DNA from: Vicinamibacterales bacterium
GTDB lineage: Bacteria > Acidobacteriota > Vicinamibacteria > Vicinamibacterales > 2-12-FULL-66-21
NCBI GenBank assembly: GCA_036496585.1
Contig: DASXLB010000020.1
Span: forward strand, 1 to 64,000
Direction of reading: 5' to 3'
DNA: 64,000 nucleotides
Shown here in pieces: positions 52,119 through 60,558 of this stretch. The position numbers were made by a program, and so were the translations under genes. The notes beneath the pieces are model-generated. The model searched no databases, was not told where the DNA came from, and saw nothing but the letters and a program-made list of their open reading frames with translations. The stretch's first letter is position 1; the number at the start of each line of letters is the position of its first letter.

Positions 52119-55100
52119 ATGAAAGCCCCCCGCATTTTCGCGGTGTTCGTGCTCGCGCTGGCCGCAGCGCATGCGGTCTGGGCGGCAACGCCCAAGACCG
52201 TCCTGATTCTTCGCGGAGAATCGTCGGATCTCCCAAGCGGCCCGATCCTCATCGAAACCATTGAAACGACGATCCGCGCCAGCGCATCCGGACCTGTCGA
52301 GTTCTACATCGAGAACTTCGACACCGGGAACGGCGACGCCGAGGGGTACGACGATCGGTTCGGCGCGCTACTCGCCGAGAAATACGCCGACACCCGGATC
52401 GATCTGATTCTGGCCTTCGCGCAGCCGGCGGCGCGGTTCATCCTTCGCGAGCGCCCCATCCTCTTTCCGCGGACCCCGATTCTGATCGGCTTCGTCGACG
52501 AACGTCTTTTCGACGAGCATGCGCTGCCGCCCACGGCCTCGGTCGTTTACGTGCGGGCCGATGCGCTGCAGACGCTGCGGTTCGCCCGCGCCGTCTACCC
52601 GCGAGCGCACCGCGCCCTGGTGGTGACCGGCGCCTCGGGTTTCGACCGCGGCTGGGAACGCGTCGTGCGCCAGGACCTCGCCGGATTCGATCCGGCATTC
52701 CCGGTCTCGTACGATGCGCAGTCGTCGATCGACGCGCTCGAGCGCCGGGTTGCGGCCCTGCCGCCCGACACCATCGTGCTGTTCGTGTCGATGACCCGCG
52801 ACGGCGCAAACCGCCCGCTGCAGCCGGTCGACGCGCTCGAGCGGCTGCATGCCGTGGCGACGGTCCCCATTTTCGGCCTGGCCGGAACCCACCTCGGTCA
52901 CGGACTGATGGGCGGCGCGCTGATCGATTTCCGGCGTCATGGTCTCGATCTCGGGCGGCAGGCGGTTCGGATGCTGGCCGGCGAGATCCCACCGCCGATG
53001 GTGACTCCCCCGGTCGTCGCCGCTGACTGGCGCGAGCTGCAGCGGTTCGACGTCGACCCGTCGACGCTGCCGCCCGGGGTGTCGATCGAGTTCCGCGAGC
53101 CGACGCTCTGGGATCAATACCGGGGCACGATCCTCATCGCGATGGCGGTCCTCTTCGCGCAGTTCGCGCTGATTCTCGCGCTCGTGCGTGCCGGCGCCCG
53201 CCGGAGGGAATCCCAGGACGCGCTCGTGCAGCGGCTGCGTTTCGAGCGTCAGCTCTCGGAGTTCTCCGCGGTCGTCGCGCACCGGCCCCTCGCCGCCGTC
53301 ACCGGCGACCTCGAGCCGGCACTCGAGCGCCTGCTGCCGCTGGTCGGGCTGGATCGGGTGCTGCCTTGGACAGGGACCGATCCGCGCGACGCCGCCTGGC
53401 GGTCCGTCCCGCTCGCCGCCGGCCAGTCGGCTGCCTTCGAGACACGCGCGGAGCTGCCGCCGAGCCTGCGGGGACGACTGAACGGCGCCGGGCCCATGTG
53501 CCATGCCCGCGCTCTGCCGCTCGTCAGCGACGGCCGCCCGTCCGGCGCCCTGTTCTGGTTCGCGCGTCACGACACGATCGACTGGGCGGCCTGCTCGGAT
53601 CAGCTGAAGATGGTGGGGACCATCGTCGGCAACCTGCTCGAGCGCAAGCAGACGCAGGTCGCTCTGGAAGGCAGTCATTCGCTCAAGGGCGCGATTCTCG
53701 ACTCGCTGCCGGCGCACATCGCGGTCATCGACCGCGACGGGGCGATCATCGCCGTCAACGATGCCTGGAGGGCATTTGCCCTGTCGAATGGTGGCTCGAT
53801 TGCCGTCGGCGGTGCCGGCGCCAACTATCTCGAGATCTGCCGCGGCGCGGTGCGGCGCGGACTGCACGAAGCCCGCCAGGCGGTGGAACTCATCGAGCGC
53901 GCCTGCCGAGGCGAGCACGGGCTCGAGATCGAATACCGCTGCGAGTCTGCCGCCGGCGTCCGCTGGTTCACGATGACCGCCGAGCCGCTCCGGAGGCCCG
54001 AAGGGGGCGCCGTCGTGGCGCACACCGAGATCACCGCGCGCAAGCATCAGGAGATCGTGCTGCGTGAAAGCGAGGACCGCTTCCGCAACCTCGCCGACGC
54101 CCTGCCGGTGGCGATCTGGATGTCGAGCGACAACGGGGATTGCACCTACTTCAATCGCGGCTGGCTCGAGATGACCGGCCGCACGCTCGACGAGGAGCGG
54201 GGGGATGGCTGGCTCGAGGCAGTGCACTCCGCCGATCGCGCTGCCTGCCGCGACGCCTACCAGCGGGCCTCCTACCTGCGGCAGCACTTCACGATCGAGT
54301 TCCGTCTCCGGCGGCACGACGGCCAGTACCGCTGGCTCTTCGACACCGGCGTGCCGCGCTATGGGTCCGACGGCTCGTTCCACGGCTACGTCGGCGGTTG
54401 CCTCGACATCACAGAGCGCAAGCAGGCCGAGCAGACGCTGCGCGATCTCACGCGCCGGCTGATGAGCGCGCAGGACGACGAACGGCGCCGCATCGCGCGC
54501 GAACTGCACGATCACCTCAGCCAGCAACTGGCGCTGCTGGCGATCGATCTGCAGCAATTGTCGTCGCACCCGCCGCCGCGACCCGAGGCACTCATTCCGG
54601 TGCTGCAGGAGGCCTGGCGCCGTACGACCGAAATCGCCAGCGACGTGCACGCGATTTCGCATCGCCTGCATCCGTCCAAGATGGAAGCGCTCGGTCTGGT
54701 GGCGACGATCCGCGCGCACTGCCGCGAGGTGTCGCGCCAGAGCCTGGCCGTCGATTTCGTGTCCCAGAACGTGCCGCCGATTCCGGCCGAACGCGCCCTA
54801 TGCCTCTTCCGCGTCGTCGAGGAGGCGCTCAGCAACGTCGTCCGTCACAGCAGCGCGCACTCGGCGCAGGTCGCGCTCGCCGGCGGCGACGACGGCACGC
54901 TCCTGCTGCGGATTGCCGACGACGGCCGCGGCATCGTCGAAGGCCGCCGCCAGGCGAGCGGCCTGGGCCTGGTGAGCATGCGGGAGCGCATCCAGTCGCT
55001 CGATGGCACGTTGTCCATTTCGTCCGTTTCCGGACGCGGCACCGTGGTCGAGGCGCGCGTCCCGGCGGCGCCGATCGAGTCACCCGCGGGACTGCAGATG

Positions 55101-55133
55101 CCCGCGCTCGGACAGCGTGCCGAATCTGCATAG
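52119..55133 (+). CDS. Sensor histidine kinase with periplasmic substrate-binding domain and PAS domains
   Basis: A 1004-residue NarX-type kinase. Signal MKAPRIFAVFVLALAAAHA is followed by a periplasmic ABC-substrate-binding-like domain (residues 25-310) and one helix (ILIAMAVLFAQFALILALVR, about 335-360). Then come a GAF-like domain, two PAS domains (FRNLADALPVAIWMSSDNGD starts the second), a HisKA_3 H-box RRIARELHDHLSQQLALLAI near residue 794, and an ATPase (FRVVEEALSNVVRHSSA, ADDGRGI). TACAGT at 52088 may be its -10. The stop is part of motif copy 6. The likely partner is the LuxR-type regulator at 51381. Confidence 0.9.
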   Translation: MKAPRIFAVFVLALAAAHAVWAATPKTVLILRGESSDLPSGPILIETIETTIRASASGPVEFYIENFDTGNGDAEGYDDRFGALLAEKYADTRIDLILAFAQPAARFILRERPILFPRTPILIGFVDERLFDEHALPPTASVVYVRADALQTLRFARAVYPRAHRALVVTGASGFDRGWERVVRQDLAGFDPAFPVSYDAQSSIDALERRVAALPPDTIVLFVSMTRDGANRPLQPVDALERLHAVATVPIFGLAGTHLGHGLMGGALIDFRRHGLDLGRQAVRMLAGEIPPPMVTPPVVAADWRELQRFDVDPSTLPPGVSIEFREPTLWDQYRGTILIAMAVLFAQFALILALVRAGARRRESQDALVQRLRFERQLSEFSAVVAHRPLAAVTGDLEPALERLLPLVGLDRVLPWTGTDPRDAAWRSVPLAAGQSAAFETRAELPPSLRGRLNGAGPMCHARALPLVSDGRPSGALFWFARHDTIDWAACSDQLKMVGTIVGNLLERKQTQVALEGSHSLKGAILDSLPAHIAVIDRDGAIIAVNDAWRAFALSNGGSIAVGGAGANYLEICRGAVRRGLHEARQAVELIERACRGEHGLEIEYRCESAAGVRWFTMTAEPLRRPEGGAVVAHTEITARKHQEIVLRESEDRFRNLADALPVAIWMSSDNGDCTYFNRGWLEMTGRTLDEERGDGWLEAVHSADRAACRDAYQRASYLRQHFTIEFRLRRHDGQYRWLFDTGVPRYGSDGSFHGYVGGCLDITERKQAEQTLRDLTRRLMSAQDDERRRIARELHDHLSQQLALLAIDLQQLSSHPPPRPEALIPVLQEAWRRTTEIASDVHAISHRLHPSKMEALGLVATIRAHCREVSRQSLAVDFVSQNVPPIPAERALCLFRVVEEALSNVVRHSSAHSAQVALAGGDDGTLLLRIADDGRGIVEGRRQASGLGLVSMRERIQSLDGTLSISSVSGRGTVVEARVPAAPIESPAGLQMPALGQRAESA
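55118..55133 (+). promoter_or_regulatory. Shared 16-bp motif, copy 6 (upstream of paralog C)
   Basis: TGCCGAATCTGCATAG. Its last three bases are the TAG stop of the sensor kinase. It ends 33 bases before ATG 55167 of paralog C. Confidence 0.6.
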
Positions 55134-55154
55134 TTCAGTGTCAAGGCTCGCTTC

Positions 55155-55160
55155 TAGAGT
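55155..55160 (+). promoter_or_regulatory. Candidate -10 box near paralog C
   Basis: TAGAGT ends exactly 6 bases before ATG 55167. It competes with the motif copy at 55118-55133 as the promoter; the transcript start is undecided. Confidence 0.3.
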
Positions 55161-55166
55161 TAATGC

Positions 55167-55751
55167 ATGAGAGTTCTGTCAGCCGCCATTCTCGTTGTGT
55201 CCGCGGTCGTCACCGCCCACGGCGCGCCGCAGTCCATCAAGTCGAAGAGCGTCGGCGCGCCGGAATCGTTCAATGCGAGGGCGACCGTCGGCTCGGCGGA
55301 GGGACGCGGCGATGCCCACGTTGGTATCGCGGTCGAGAAGTACTCCGCCGAGAAGGATCTCCAGGCGATGGAGAAGGCCCTCCACGACGGTGGCTCGCCG
55401 GCGTTCGTCGCCGCCCTCAAGAAGGCGCCCGCGGTCGGTAAGGTGACGATCGGCGAAAAGACCTTCACCGTGCGCTGGGCGCGCCAGAAGGACACCGACA
55501 AAGGGCGCACGATCTCCTTTGTCGTCGACTCGCCGGTGTACTTCATCGGCGGTGGCCTGCCCGGCGCGAAATCGCGCGAGGGGTTCGACGTCGCGGTGAT
55601 CCTGCTGCAGATGGATTCCTCAGGTGTCGGCGAAGGCAAGATGGCGGCGGCAGCCAAGGTGAAGTCGGGCGGCGCGACCGGCGTCGAGATCGAAGCCTAT
55701 GACGCCGAGCCGGTGACGCTGCGCTCGGTGATGCGAAAGATTGGTTCGTAA
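55167..55751 (+). CDS. Secreted protein of the window's paralog family, member C
   Basis: A 194-residue secreted protein; signal AAILVVSAVVTAHGAPQ. It shares with members B and D PESFNARATVGSAEGRG, IAVEKYSAEKDLQAMEKALH, FVAALKKAPAVGKVTIGEKT, FTVRWARQKDTDKGRTISF, PVYFIGGGLPGAKSREGFDV and MAAAAKVKSGGATGVEIEAY. The order of the conserved stretches is the same in all. Nine bases separate it from member D, so C-D is one unit. No function is known. Confidence 0.78.
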   Translation: MRVLSAAILVVSAVVTAHGAPQSIKSKSVGAPESFNARATVGSAEGRGDAHVGIAVEKYSAEKDLQAMEKALHDGGSPAFVAALKKAPAVGKVTIGEKTFTVRWARQKDTDKGRTISFVVDSPVYFIGGGLPGAKSREGFDVAVILLQMDSSGVGEGKMAAAAKVKSGGATGVEIEAYDAEPVTLRSVMRKIGS

Positions 55752-55760
55752 GGAGGAATT

Positions 55761-56360
55761 GTGGCTTTTCGTTCCGCGCGGTGGTCGCCGCGCACCGCTT
55801 TGATCGCCGCCGTTGCGCTCGCGGTCCCTGTCGCCCTCGTCGCTGCCCAGGCGCAGAAGAGCTTCGCGCCCGAGTCGTTCAAGGCCAACGGGCAGATTAC
55901 CGGGGTTGCCGGCGGCGTCGCGTCGGCGATGACGATCGCGATCGACAAGTACACCTCGGACGCCGACCACCAGGCGCTCGCCGATACCTTGAAAAAGGGC
56001 GGCAGCGCCGCCTTCGACAGCGCGCTCAAGAAGGCGCCGGCCATCGGCAAGCTGACCATCGGCAGCCGCTCGTTCACGATCCGGTGGGCGCGCACCGTCG
56101 CGGTCGGCGGGGACCACCGCCGTGTCGCCGCCGCAACCGCCGAGCCGATCTTCTTCGCCGGCGCCGGCGCCGTCGACGCCAAACCCACCGCCGGCTACGA
56201 TCTCGGCGTGATCGAGTTCACGATCGACAGCGTCGGCCTCGGCACCGGGACGATGGCGCCCGCCGCCAAGGTCAAGGCCGGCGGCGACACCGGCGTCGAG
56301 ATCGAGGACTACTCAGGCAAGCGCATCGAGCTGATGACCGTCACGCGCGGCCTGAAATAG
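55761..56360 (+). CDS. Secreted protein of the window's paralog family, member D
   Basis: A 199-residue secreted protein. GTG 55761 has a near-perfect AAGGAGG ribosome site 5 bases before it, nine bases after the member C stop. Signal ALIAAVALAVPVALVAAQ. Shared text: PESFKANGQITG, IAIDKYTSDADHQALADTLK, FDSALKKAPAIGKLTIGSRS, FTIRWARTVAVGGDH, FFAGAGAVDAKPTAGYDL and MAPAAKVKAGGDTGVEIEDY. It is closest to C, fitting a tandem duplication. It ends convergent with the ChaA gene. Confidence 0.78.
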   Translation: MAFRSARWSPRTALIAAVALAVPVALVAAQAQKSFAPESFKANGQITGVAGGVASAMTIAIDKYTSDADHQALADTLKKGGSAAFDSALKKAPAIGKLTIGSRSFTIRWARTVAVGGDHRRVAAATAEPIFFAGAGAVDAKPTAGYDLGVIEFTIDSVGLGTGTMAPAAKVKAGGDTGVEIEDYSGKRIELMTVTRGLK

Positions 56361-56380
56361 ACCCGCCCCGCGCGCCGTAC

Positions 56381-57454
56381 CTACGGCACGAGCGTCAGGA
56401 ACAGAAACGCCGCGAACAGCACCAGGTGCACCGCCCCGAGCATCAGGTTGGTGCGGCCTGTTGCGAGCGTGATCGTACTGACGAGCAGCGTGAGTGAAAG
56501 CAGGACGACGTCCTTCGGATCCACGCCGAGGACGAGCGGCAGGTGCAGCACGAACGAGGCGGCGACGACCGTCGGCACCGTCAGCCCGATGCACGCCAGC
56601 GCAGACCCCAGCGCGAGGTTCATGCTCGTCTGTAGGCGGTTGGCCGCCGCGGCGCGCACCGCCGCAACCGTTTCCGGCAGTAAGACCAGCAGCGCGATCA
56701 CGACGCCGATCGCCGCCTGCGGCGCGCCGAACCTGATCACCGAGGCTTCGATCGCCGGCGACAGCTTCTTGGCGAGTCCGACGACCGTCACCAGCGACAC
56801 GAGTAGCAGCGCGAAGCTCGTCCACGCCTGACCGTTGGTTGGCGGTCCGGCGTGCGCCGCCTCGAGCCCCTCTTCCGGCAGGAAGTAGTCGCGGTGCCGC
56901 ACCGTCTGGAAGAAGACGAACACCGACCACAGCACCACCGACACGACCGCGGCAAACGCCATCTGCGATTGTGAATAGAGCGGCGCCGGCGCCGACGTCG
57001 TGAAGTCGGGCAGGACCAGCACCAGCACGCTGAGGGTGGCCAGCGCCCCCAGCGCCGGGCCCGCGCCTTCGCTGCGAAACCCCTGCTCGTGATGCCGCAC
57101 GCCGCCGACCAGCAGGCACAGGCCGATGACGCCGGTACAGATGATCATCACGGCCGCGTAGATCGAGTCGCGCGCCAGGGCCGCCGCTGCGGCGCCGCCG
57201 CTCAGCATGAGCGTGACGATCAGCGCGGCTTCGATCACCGTCACCGACAGCGCCAGCACCAGCGTGCCGACCGGTTCCCCCACGCGATGCGCGACGACTT
57301 CGGCGTGATGTACGGCGGCCAGCACGGCCGCCATCAGCGCGGCGACGCAGACCAAGCCAAGGACCGGCCCGACGTCGAAAACCAGGGTGGCGCCGAGGAC
57401 GGCGGCGGCCAGGATCGACGCGACCGCCGCCTTCGAGAGCGCGAGAATCCGCAT
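56381..57454 (-). CDS. chaA: Calcium/proton antiporter (ChaA/CAX family)
   Basis: A 357-residue membrane protein with about 11 helices. Conserved acidic helix segments are LVLALSVTVIEAALIVTLML near residue 70 and VIALLVLLPETVAAVRAAAA in the second half, both typical of the cation/proton exchanger family with Glu in each of the two alpha repeats. An acidic loop is not obvious between them. It exports Ca2+, Na+ or K+ for protons. It lies nine bases after the stop of member E, so E and chaA share one transcript. Confidence 0.86.
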   Translation of the reverse strand: MRILALSKAAVASILAAAVLGATLVFDVGPVLGLVCVAALMAAVLAAVHHAEVVAHRVGEPVGTLVLALSVTVIEAALIVTLMLSGGAAAAALARDSIYAAVMIICTGVIGLCLLVGGVRHHEQGFRSEGAGPALGALATLSVLVLVLPDFTTSAPAPLYSQSQMAFAAVVSVVLWSVFVFFQTVRHRDYFLPEEGLEAAHAGPPTNGQAWTSFALLLVSLVTVVGLAKKLSPAIEASVIRFGAPQAAIGVVIALLVLLPETVAAVRAAAANRLQTSMNLALGSALACIGLTVPTVVAASFVLHLPLVLGVDPKDVVLLSLTLLVSTITLATGRTNLMLGAVHLVLFAAFLFLTLVP

Positions 57455-57463
57455 GGGCGGATC

Positions 57464-58075
57464 CTACTTGATGACTTCCACCTCGTTCAGCCGGATTTCA
57501 CCCGCCGAGTACTGCTCGAGCACCATCTGGTTCTGTTTCTTGTCGAACTTGATCTGCGTGGCGCCGAACGCGCGCCCTTCGCCCTTGCCCTCTTTCGGAA
57601 GACGGATTTCCATCAGCACGAAGGGATAGTCGTAGGTGCGCGGCCGCTCGCGCACCTCCCACATGCTCATCTGGCGGTCGGTGAGAATGACGATGCGATC
57701 GCCGCCGTCGGGCAGCTTGCTCTGCGCCGCGTAGCGGATGTCCCACCCGAGCCGGTAGTTCTGTGGATCGGGCCCCTGCCAGTTGGGCATCGACAGACGG
57801 CCCTTCACCGGCTCCTTCTGCAGCGCGCTCAGCAGCGCGTCCTGCCCCTTGTCCAGCACCAGCTGGATCAGCCGCTTGCGCGTTTCGGCTGACGACCACC
57901 CCGTGATCCGGATCTCGAGCACGCCGGCGTTGCCGCGCGGCACGTTGACGTTCGTCATGTTGACGGCAAACGCGCGCAGCTTGAACGGTGCCGGCGGCAG
58001 GTCGGCACGGATAGGCGCGAGCCCCACCAGCGTGACCAGTGCCGCCGCTGCGAACAGACCGAATCGCACACGCAT
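57464..58075 (-). CDS. Secreted protein of the window's paralog family, member E (diverged)
   Basis: A 203-residue secreted protein with signal GLFAAAALVTLVGLAPIRAD. It keeps the family order with lower identity: LEIRITGWSSAETRKRLIQL, LLSALQKEPVKGRLSMPNWQ, RLGWDIRYAAQSKLPDGGDR and IVILTDRQMSMWEVRERPRT. A tail of about 40 residues (KEGKGEGRAFGATQIKF) replaces the usual Gly-rich ending. Upstream, ATCCGATAG-like text (minus strand, 58130-58121) is a weak half of the 16-bp motif. RBS CAGGAGG precedes ATG 58075. Confidence 0.65.
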   Translation of the reverse strand: MRVRFGLFAAAALVTLVGLAPIRADLPPAPFKLRAFAVNMTNVNVPRGNAGVLEIRITGWSSAETRKRLIQLVLDKGQDALLSALQKEPVKGRLSMPNWQGPDPQNYRLGWDIRYAAQSKLPDGGDRIVILTDRQMSMWEVRERPRTYDYPFVLMEIRLPKEGKGEGRAFGATQIKFDKKQNQMVLEQYSAGEIRLNEVEVIK

Positions 58076-58134
58076 GTCCTGTCCTCCTGTATCAACGACC
58101 TTCGATCCCGTGGGTATTGTCTATCGGATGCGGG

Positions 58135-58204
58135 TTCCCCGCGGTGCGGGGAATGGTTGGTTCGTGGAGGCGCCGGCGCTGCCCGAAAGCGGACAGCGCC
58201 GGCG
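58135..58204. terminator. Two perfect hairpins downstream of glutaminase
   Basis: TTCCCCGC (58135-58142) pairs with GCGGGGAA (58146-58153) over a 3-base loop. CGCCGGCGCTG (58171-58181) pairs with CAGCGCCGGCG (58194-58204), 11 bp perfect. They follow the glutaminase stop on the minus strand. There is no T-run, so termination is not certain. Confidence 0.5.
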
Positions 58205-58240
58205 AGGAGAGCGAACCGGAGGATCGAGCTCCTGCCGAGG

Positions 58241-59287
58241 TTACTGCCCGCCGGCCCTCCGGCCTGCCGCGGCGTAGGGATTCCCGCCGAGCGCGTTCGA
58301 GATGTCGGCGATGGCCTTCTGGGCACGGATGCTGTTGCCGGCATCGTCGAGCGGCGGCGAGACGACGGCGATGCCGAACTTGCCGGGCGAGACGGCAATG
58401 ATGCCGCCGCCGACGCCGCTCTTCGCCGGCAGGCCCGTGTGATAGAGCCACTTCCCGGAGTCGTCGTAAAGACCGGCGGTGGCCATCACGGCCAGCACGC
58501 CCGGCACCTTGCCGGAGTCGAGCACCTGCTTGCCGGTGACCGGATTCTTGCCGCTGTCCGCCAGCGTCGCTGCCATCATCGCCAGGTCTTTGGCGTTGAC
58601 GCCGATCGAGCACTGCCGCGTGTAGAGGTCGACGGCCTGCTGCCAATTGTCCTTGATGTAACCGTAGGCGAGCATCAGCGCGCCGATCGCCTGGTTGCGC
58701 TGGTTGCTGTCGGACTCGGACTTGTAGACGTCCTGCAGGACGCTCAGCTGGCGGCCCGCCGCGTCGTCGTTGAACCCGATGATTTTCTTCCAGACGTCGT
58801 CGGCGGTCGAGCCCTTGACCATGCTGGTGGCGGAAATGGCGCCGGGGTTGACCAACGGATTCATTTCCGGCGCGCCGGTCCCGGCGACGACCTTGACCGC
58901 CTCGACCGCGATGATCGAGTTGAAGCGCGCGCCGGTGGCGTCGACTCCGATGCGCTTCTCGACCGAATCGAGCCCCTGCTCCTGGATGACTTGCGCCATC
59001 GTGAACACCTTGGAGATCGACTGGATCGAGACTTCAGTCTTGATGTCGCCAGCCGTGTAGACCTTGCCGTCGACGGTGACCAGGGCAATTCCGTAGAGGT
59101 TGGGATCGACCTTGGCGAGCGCCGGGATGTAGTCGGCATTCTTGCCTTCCTTGAGATCCTTGTACTTGGCGAACGCCGCGTCGACCGCCTGCTGCGGGCC
59201 GGCGGACTGCGCGGTCATGCTGACGGCGCCGAAGCCGGCGAGCGCCACGAGCGCGGCCACTGCGAACACGTTGATGCGTCGAATCAT
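58241..59287 (-). CDS. glsA: Secreted glutaminase
   Basis: A 348-residue glutaminase of the serine-dependent (beta-lactamase-like) fold with a signal peptide (VFAVAALVALAGFGAVSM), so it acts outside the cytoplasm. The active site is TEVSIQSISKVFTMAQVI with the S-x-x-K, then EMNPLVNPGAISATSMV, a Tyr-containing block and SGVGGGIIAVSPGKFGIAVV. It converts glutamine to glutamate. ATG 59287 overlaps the stop of the porin gene by one base (TAATG). It is the last gene of a four-gene minus-strand operon. Confidence 0.9.
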   Translation of the reverse strand: MIRRINVFAVAALVALAGFGAVSMTAQSAGPQQAVDAAFAKYKDLKEGKNADYIPALAKVDPNLYGIALVTVDGKVYTAGDIKTEVSIQSISKVFTMAQVIQEQGLDSVEKRIGVDATGARFNSIIAVEAVKVVAGTGAPEMNPLVNPGAISATSMVKGSTADDVWKKIIGFNDDAAGRQLSVLQDVYKSESDSNQRNQAIGALMLAYGYIKDNWQQAVDLYTRQCSIGVNAKDLAMMAATLADSGKNPVTGKQVLDSGKVPGVLAVMATAGLYDDSGKWLYHTGLPAKSGVGGGIIAVSPGKFGIAVVSPPLDDAGNSIRAQKAIADISNALGGNPYAAAGRRAGGQ

Positions 59288-60558
59288 TACTGGCCTCCGA
59301 GCTTGACCGAGAAGTTGTACTTGAACGAGAACTGGATCTTCACGCCGTCGCTGTGGAATCCGTCCGAGTTGTTCTCGCGGCGGCCCCACTGGAATTCGCC
59401 GCCCACCATCGCGTTCTTGACGGGCGAGTAAAGGACGTTGCCCAGCATGTAGTGGCCGATGTGAAACGCGTCGGGCGCCTGACCGTCGGTGTTGTGGTTG
59501 TCTTGCATCGAGTAGCCGATGGCTGTCGTCGTCTTGGCGTTCCACGAGTGATCGAGAAAGAGGCTGACCGCTTCGATCGGGACGGCCTCGCCGGTGATCG
59601 GCGTGACCGTGTTGCCCGGCTGCAGCTTGATGCCGACGTCGACCGGCGAATCGTTCATCGCATTCTGGATGCCGGCCCCGGAAACGAAGGCCAGCCGCAG
59701 CACATCGTGCTTGCCGGCGTTGACGTTCGAGGACAGGTTGATGCCCCAGCCGGTCGTGCTGCCCGAGAGATCGAACGCGTCGGCGAGCGTGTCATCCCAC
59801 TTGATGTAGCGCAGCTGGCCGGCGATGCGCAGGTAGCCCCATCCTGCCATCTCCTTGAACGCTGCCGAGAAGTCAGGGACCGGAAACCGCGGCTTGATGT
59901 TCTGCAGCTCGATGCGGTCGGCGTAGACGCCGCCGTCGCCGCTGGCGCCGGGACGCTCCAGCGCGACCATGAACGTCTTGTGGGCATCGCTGACCGGCGT
60001 CCAGCGGACCTGGACGTTGCGGTACCAGGCGAGACCGGTCGGGCCCCAGTACTCGAGCGAGTTCGGAAAGGCATCGGGATCCGTGAACGGGCTCCAGTAC
60101 TGGCCGGCCCCGAAGTGCCCCAGTTCGCCCCACGCGTGGCGCAGGCGGAACGTCGTCTGCCCGGAGTCGACCCCGGTGCCGAACAGCTCGAACTCGAACG
60201 TCGTCTTGAGATCGCCGAGCTCGGTCGGCGTCGACGACTTGAACCCGAGGCGGCTCTGGCGCACGCCGGAAAACGTGCTGTTGTCCTTGCCGAATTCATC
60301 CTTCACCGCCGGCAGCTTGGTCAGGCGGAGGGTGTCGTACCAGTCGGGATCGATCTGGGTGAAGTTGTGGCCCATGTCGAGCATGGCGAAGCCATAGATG
60401 TCAAAGCTTGGCTTGGCGTCCGGGGCCGATTGTGTGGCGGCGGCCGGTTCCGGCGACGGACCTGTCCCCTGCGCGCGTGCCGCCGTAACCGGCACGGCGA
60501 CGCACGCCACGAGCAGCGCGCCGCGCGCGACCGCTCGAATCGCTATCCTAACTGACAT
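59287..60558 (-). CDS. DcaP-like outer-membrane porin
   Basis: A 423-residue porin. Signal ALLVACVAVPVTAARA, then a 35-residue linker and a barrel with DIYGFAMLDMGHNFTQID, TLRLTKLPAVKDEFGKDNST, VRQSRLGFKSSTPTELGDLK and the end FSFKYNFSVKLGGQ. The block FDIYGFxMLDxGxxFxQIDPDW is characteristic of DcaP trimeric porins, which pass dicarboxylates and other acids. ATG 60558 is chosen as the first codon before the signal. It overlaps the amidohydrolase stop by 11 bases and glutaminase by one base. Confidence 0.88.
   Translation of the reverse strand: MSVRIAIRAVARGALLVACVAVPVTAARAQGTGPSPEPAAATQSAPDAKPSFDIYGFAMLDMGHNFTQIDPDWYDTLRLTKLPAVKDEFGKDNSTFSGVRQSRLGFKSSTPTELGDLKTTFEFELFGTGVDSGQTTFRLRHAWGELGHFGAGQYWSPFTDPDAFPNSLEYWGPTGLAWYRNVQVRWTPVSDAHKTFMVALERPGASGDGGVYADRIELQNIKPRFPVPDFSAAFKEMAGWGYLRIAGQLRYIKWDDTLADAFDLSGSTTGWGINLSSNVNAGKHDVLRLAFVSGAGIQNAMNDSPVDVGIKLQPGNTVTPITGEAVPIEAVSLFLDHSWNAKTTTAIGYSMQDNHNTDGQAPDAFHIGHYMLGNVLYSPVKNAMVGGEFQWGRRENNSDGFHSDGVKIQFSFKYNFSVKLGGQ

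Noticed and set aside
52368..54719. Open frame of about 783 codons antisense to the big sensor kinase
   Set aside because: Antisense shadow of a well-supported kinase; composition is Arg/Gln/His-rich without domain signatures.
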